64,000 bases of DNA from Owenia fusiformis (Eukaryota; Annelida; Polychaeta; Sabellida; Oweniidae). The stretch is taken from contig CAIIXF020000008.1 of assembly GCA_903813345.2 (NCBI GenBank), forward strand, positions 33,318,867-33,382,866, written 5' to 3'. Shown here piece by piece: positions 61,177-64,000 of the stretch. The position numbers and the translations under genes were made by a program. Numbering within the stretch: the first letter of the stretch is position 1; every line of letters starts with the position of its first letter. Under the pieces are notes generated by a model that ran no database searches, had not been told where the DNA came from, and was given only the letters and a program-made list of their open reading frames with translations.

Positions 61177-64000
61177 TAATTACACATATACAATTATGAT
61201 AGACAAGAATGCCAAATCAGTTACTTTAGAGCATTTTGATTAATAAAAAGTATTTTAACGGAATAGAAGCGCTTGAGCTTCTCTAAAATGCCAAATTGTC
61301 AAAAGTTGGTGTTAAGCTTAATTACGGGCAGATAGTGTGGACGAGTGTGAACGATGTAACAATGTCGAGAATTAATGTCATTCAAACTTATGATTTCCGA
61401 TTCTGACATGTTCGGTGTTGCGGATTAAAACAATGCTTTGTTTTCTCTTACGTTAATAGTACTCATGATAAATGTTTTTAAAAAGGCTAATGGCGTAAAC
61501 AAATACATTAGTTATAATGTGTCAAGATCTATCTTCAACAATGAAGAATGAGTGAATGAAGCCTTTTCATGTTTGAACTGTGAAATGATGTAATTAATAA
61601 AGCAGATTTCAACAAAGGATATCCTTTCTTTTGCACGTAGACATTCTTTTAACAGGCTTTGCAATGTCATCGTGGTACAAATAGATAATTAAAGAATACC
61701 TCAGAAGAAGACAAGAGCTCTTAGAAATATTAGGTATTTTGATAAGGCTACACTCCCCTCCAATAGTTTGTCAATCCTGGCTCAACGTTGAATATACAGG
61801 GTGTGCCACCCACATAATGTTGAATAACTTTTGTCGGAACGATTCTTGACTTTTGCACATTAAACTAGACTCCGTGGAGCAACTCTACAAGAAGTTTCAG
61901 ATGACTTTAGACAATCTCAACTAGGTTCACATTTTAGTTACGTAACAAGATATGCTCTAAATGCCGTCCATTCCATTCCAGGCACACTTCTGTATTCTAC
62001 ATGCAAGGTGATTGACCACACTCGCCTGACATGTTACCCTCGAGTTTTTATCTCTGAGGGTACCTGAAGGATCATAGTGTATGTAACAAACCTCCAAAAC
62101 ATGGAACACTTGAAGATAGAGATCACCATAGAGATCATGAATACGTTAGAGTAGTCAATAACTTTGCCAATAGAATCCAGGTGTGCCTACAAGAAGACAA
62201 GAAGACCTGCGGGCGTTTCCAATGGGCAAATCCCAAATCACTCGAAAGGAGTGGTTAAAGCGGTCTAGCATGATTTTTAGTGATTTTTGACAATATTCCA
62301 TATCTTTTTGTCCAAGATAAATATCTTACCTTTCTGGGAAGGCAGGCTATGTCCCCTAACTCTGTGGATAAATAGAGAATTCTCAATTTAAATTGAGAAT
62401 TTATTTTCAGATAATTTACCACAGAAATTCCTTGTGCTCCATTAAACAACTTTTGATGACATCACACAAAATGGGGAATTCCCTCTCAGTTGTTCTTTAG
62501 ATTTATCAAATTCATATTATGGGATTAAGAGACATAGCCATGTTGCCCAAACCCAATAGTAGGAAAAAGGAGGATCTAGAGTCCATGAGAAAAGCAAATA
62601 TACTGCTGCTATACGGTTTGTGGTAACATGACTAGATTTGGGGATTTCCCTTTCTCTTACTTTTTGCCAGGTAAGAAGCAGGTATTTCATCCTAGAATTG
62701 TGATTCTTAATGACCTATACCATGTCTGGGCCTTCATGTATATGTATTTATTTACCCAGTGATTGATTTAGTAATTCAATTTGGGTAGAAATAGGTCCAA
62801 ATAACATTGCTAAGTAGCTTTATATTTTATCTATCCCACATCATTTGAGACTGAATACTATATCTTTTATGAGTACTAGTATCTACAACTATTGTTGATG
62901 TTATTAGTATTGGCTATCAATTTTTTCAATTTTTCTTCAACATGTATTTTAATGACTTCAGTATGAATGAAATGTCCCTTGGTGTTCTGGTCCTGGATTG
63001 TGATATTGGTTCTCGATTGGAGGAGGGGAGGGGGATGTTAGACATTGTTTCTTTTCACGTTAGATTATGGTTTTGGGATATATAGGGTCTACTTTTCTTA
63101 TGACAGATTTACACTTACAATTTGCTTTTCTTGTTAGGTTTCTTTAAAGTTTTTAGTCACCCTTCCCTTTGGCATTTGTGCTTATATATTTAACACTTGG
63201 TGTGGCATAAAAGTTATTGAATCCCTTCAGAGGTTCTCCCACACTATTGTCATTCAGGATCAATTACCAAACGTATTGTGGGTAGTGTAAGTGTGTTTAC
63301 ATGTACGTAAGTCTCTAACGGGGCTAGTTTTGTCGTCCCGTTTTACCTGGTACACCATACCTTTTGATTAGAAAGTCACTTCACTAGTTTGTCTTTATAT
63401 TGATATCATAATTTGTCAAGCAAAGTAAAAAAAGCAAAGCATAAATGTTATGGTAATTACATTTAATATCGATCATTTATAAGATATATTAGTCATCAAA
63501 GGAGGTCAAAGTGACCTCGAACAATCATCACACTGGTTGTTGAGAAATCTTTCATCTGACTGAGGAGCTGGCTATCGTAGTCGGTTAAACTTCAAAGGAA
63601 AAGTAACAAAGGGAATGAAACAAATATAATACGACACAAAACAGACGCATCCTATCTACGTACATACCGTAGAAACCTTTTAGGATATTCAGTTGATCAT
63701 AAAATAACTTTTTCCATCATAATTGTTTAAATAGCAACAGATCTCATGTACACAGATCTCATCTAAGCTTGCTGGCCAACTAAAGAGTCCTTATACTTGA
63801 TATCACCAAAGCTCGAAGGTCATAGATTTAATTTTAATACGTTCTTTGATACATACCAAGATGGAATCAAAGATGGAGACAGCATCTAAACGCGAGCATC
63901 AGTACAATGAACTAATTTCCGCAAAATGGAAATTAATGGACAGTAGCCCAGAAACCCATTAATGGAAATCTCGTAAAATTTAAGAATTCTTTATCAAATT
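61177..64000. other. Gene-poor sequence with repeat fragments
   Basis: TATACAGGGTGTGCCACCCA at about 61795 resembles a CAGGGTG element end without a partner. The words near 62534-62590, inverted, match 13337-13387 (TTTTCCTAC, CATGGCTATGTC). The stretch 62985-63085 resembles 19041-19140. No exon supported. Confidence 0.4.

Overview
This is AT-rich (roughly two-thirds A+T) eukaryotic DNA. Introns are spliced GT-AG, genes are very sparse, and there are many tandem repeats and short non-autonomous DNA transposons. The repeat styles suggest a marine invertebrate, most likely a mollusc, perhaps a bivalve: mariner-type MITEs opening CAGGGTG, elements carrying runs of GTCCGTCCGT, hairpins with a CCGAGGG centre, and a degraded non-LTR retrotransposon. 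The species assignment is an inference.

The one gene I can reconstruct with confidence is a globin on the + strand. It has the two classical globin introns, phase 2 in helix B and phase 0 in helix G. Exon 2 (53588-53819) holds the haem pocket with distal and proximal histidines 32 residues apart, the neuroglobin-like spacing. Exon 3 (58434-58664) gives helices G and H and a polar tail. There are two first exons, 1A (10188-10399) and 1B (20842-21056). Both encode MGCQQTK, a textbook N-myristoylation plus palmitoylation signal as in globin-X-type membrane-bound globins, and both end in the same phase. Either joins exon 2 in frame, giving 224 or 225 residues. Intron 1 would be about 43.2 kb from 1A or 32.5 kb from 1B, and intron 2 is 4.6 kb. 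The two first exons lie in a 5.6-6.6 kb segmental duplication (about 9.36-16.0 kb and 20.17-25.8 kb) that also copied upstream and intronic DNA, including blocks conserved at near-exonic level.

Layout: 1-9 kb, MITE-like elements and a 1.5 kb foldback element with internal 43-bp repeats; 9.4-16 kb, duplication copy A; 17-17.8 kb, an 849-bp palindrome with a 5-bp target duplication; 20-25.8 kb, copy B; 26-27.1 kb, a 54-bp satellite ending in an 82-bp palindrome; 32-35.2 kb, a 50-bp minisatellite with higher-order structure and a retrotransposon fragment inside it; 39-40 kb, a broken LINE reverse transcriptase; 41-46 kb, MITEs, a promoter-like GC-rich island, a hairpin complex and a 162-bp repeat array; 47-51.3 kb, two candidate minus-strand exons of an unidentified nested gene, plus a 34-bp satellite; 53.6-58.7 kb, the globin core exons, with a 171-bp micro-duplication of the exon 2 end and a 910-bp element inserted 57 bp from exon 3; 58.7-64 kb, gene-poor 3' flank.

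Most other open frames are short and look like chance, or follow from repeat units that lack stop codons.
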